Assembly (NCBI RefSeq): GCF_900114475.1 | Contig: NZ_FOTE01000006.1 | Location: 346,351-410,350, forward strand | Length of the DNA: 64,000 bases | Direction of reading: 5' to 3' | DNA from: Paenibacillus sp. 1_12 | GTDB taxonomy: Bacteria; Bacillota; Bacilli; Paenibacillales; NBRC-103111 | In this document: in pieces, positions 63,532 to 64,000 of the stretch | How positions within the stretch are numbered: the stretch's first letter is position 1 | Layout: every line of letters begins with the position of its first letter | Translations under genes and position numbers: made by a program | The notes under the pieces: generated by a model | Told to the model about the DNA's origin: nothing | The model's database searches: none | Seen by the model: the letters and a program-made list of their open reading frames with translations, nothing else

Positions 63532-63633
63532 ATGAGCGAGAATAACCTCCCACTGATGCTGGAAATCAAAAACCGACTGCATGACTGTTGCAGCCGGTTA
63601 TGTTTGTTTCGGAAAATAATGCTTGTTGAATGA
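63532..63633 (+). other. Short open frame behind a strong ribosome site
   Basis: AGGAGGGAG precedes an ATG and 33 codons starting MSENNLPLMLEIKNRLHDCC. The frame runs through a hairpin (AACCG.CTGCA / TGCAG.CGGTT, 63569-63597). It may be the start of a deleted gene that once followed the AhpD-like gene, or a tiny gene. Confidence 0.25.
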
Positions 63634-64000
63634 AAACATTCAGTCTTTAGCATTATTCTGCCTATTACTTCCCTCGGTTTTAAGGGTTTTTCTCACATAT
63701 GCTCGCTCATTCGCAGGATTATACCCCTTAATAAAGGACATAACGGTATAATTACAGATGGTGATCCACCGAATCGACCATGAAGGCATGCGTAAACAGA
63801 GGGTCAGTTAATAACTTCCTCATTATTCCATTTACTGCACGTATTCTCCATACTGCCCTCGGGGGTTCACCCTCCCAGATCTCAACGGGTCTATGCCCTT
63901 GCCTTCCTTCGTTATACCTGCCCAAGGGGTGGAGGCCGATCGTGTTCAATGTATGGGTCTGCGCCCTTAAGTAACGGGTATTCGGTACTCCGTGCTTTCT
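63634..64000. other. Unexplained C-rich terminal stretch
   Basis: No convincing gene. On the minus strand, a 33-codon frame (63640-63741, starting MSFIKGYNPANERAYVRKTL) and a 65-codon frame (63752-63949) are open but lack ribosome sites. The GC-rich part (63840-64000) looks more like a structured RNA or the edge of a mobile element than protein-coding DNA; the window ends before it can be judged. Confidence 0.3.

Overview
The window looks like chromosome of a spore-forming, Gram-positive, low-to-mid GC bacterium, most likely Paenibacillus or a close relative. The signs are strong AGGAGG-type ribosome sites almost everywhere, a GerPA/GerPF-type spore protein, an asnS-dnaD pair, DUF1292 and DUF1811 proteins, a UvrX-type Y-family polymerase under LexA-like boxes, and several secreted proteins with copper amine oxidase N-terminal (stalk) domains. 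The species cannot be fixed from the sequence alone.

Layout. 0-9.2 kb is housekeeping and hypothetical genes: a metallo-hydrolase, a GGDEF-histidine kinase fusion, a secreted HExxH protein, a TIM-barrel epimerase, and an APH-type kinase. A tRNA-Val(GAC) at 9.34 kb opens a decayed accessory stretch (9.4-14 kb). It holds a serine-recombinase tail, an aspartic-protease gene pair, a broken prolyl-4-hydroxylase, a 162-bp internally deleted IS3-type element, two IS256-like ends, and several very small genes. 14-25.4 kb holds an SPFH protein, OsmC, an SOS-type polymerase operon, small genes, an acyltransferase, a sigma/anti-sigma pair next to a secreted cupredoxin, a Nudix protein, and tRNA-Ile2 and tRNA-fMet.

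25.8-42.6 kb is the most striking part: two exporter operons in tandem. The first is an RND pump, a lipoprotein adaptor and a 641-aa secreted protein, with a GbsR/MarR regulator upstream. The second is an ABC ATPase, a lipoprotein adaptor, a 978-aa FtsX-type permease, a second ATPase carrying an AbrB-like tail, a solute-binding lipoprotein and a 724-aa secreted protein. The two secreted proteins are paralogues. Just upstream (43.0-44.1 kb) lies a winged-helix protein fused to a GyrB-type GHKL ATPase domain whose catalytic Glu appears to be Ala; a perfect 16-bp inverted repeat sits over its leader.

44.3-58.9 kb returns to metabolism: a MocR-type aminotransferase, dnaD, asnS, ackA coupled to a 3-hydroxyacyl-CoA dehydrogenase, a Gfo/Idh/MocA dehydrogenase plus epimerase facing an AraC regulator, a thioredoxin-reductase-like flavoprotein, a DUF72 protein, LysE and AraC genes, and aldo/keto reductases. 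59-64 kb is again accessory: an MFS gene with an internal deletion, an SRPBCC gene with an in-frame amber codon behind an intact ArsR gene, and a carboxymuconolactone-decarboxylase gene with several frameshifts. The last 370 bases are unexplained.
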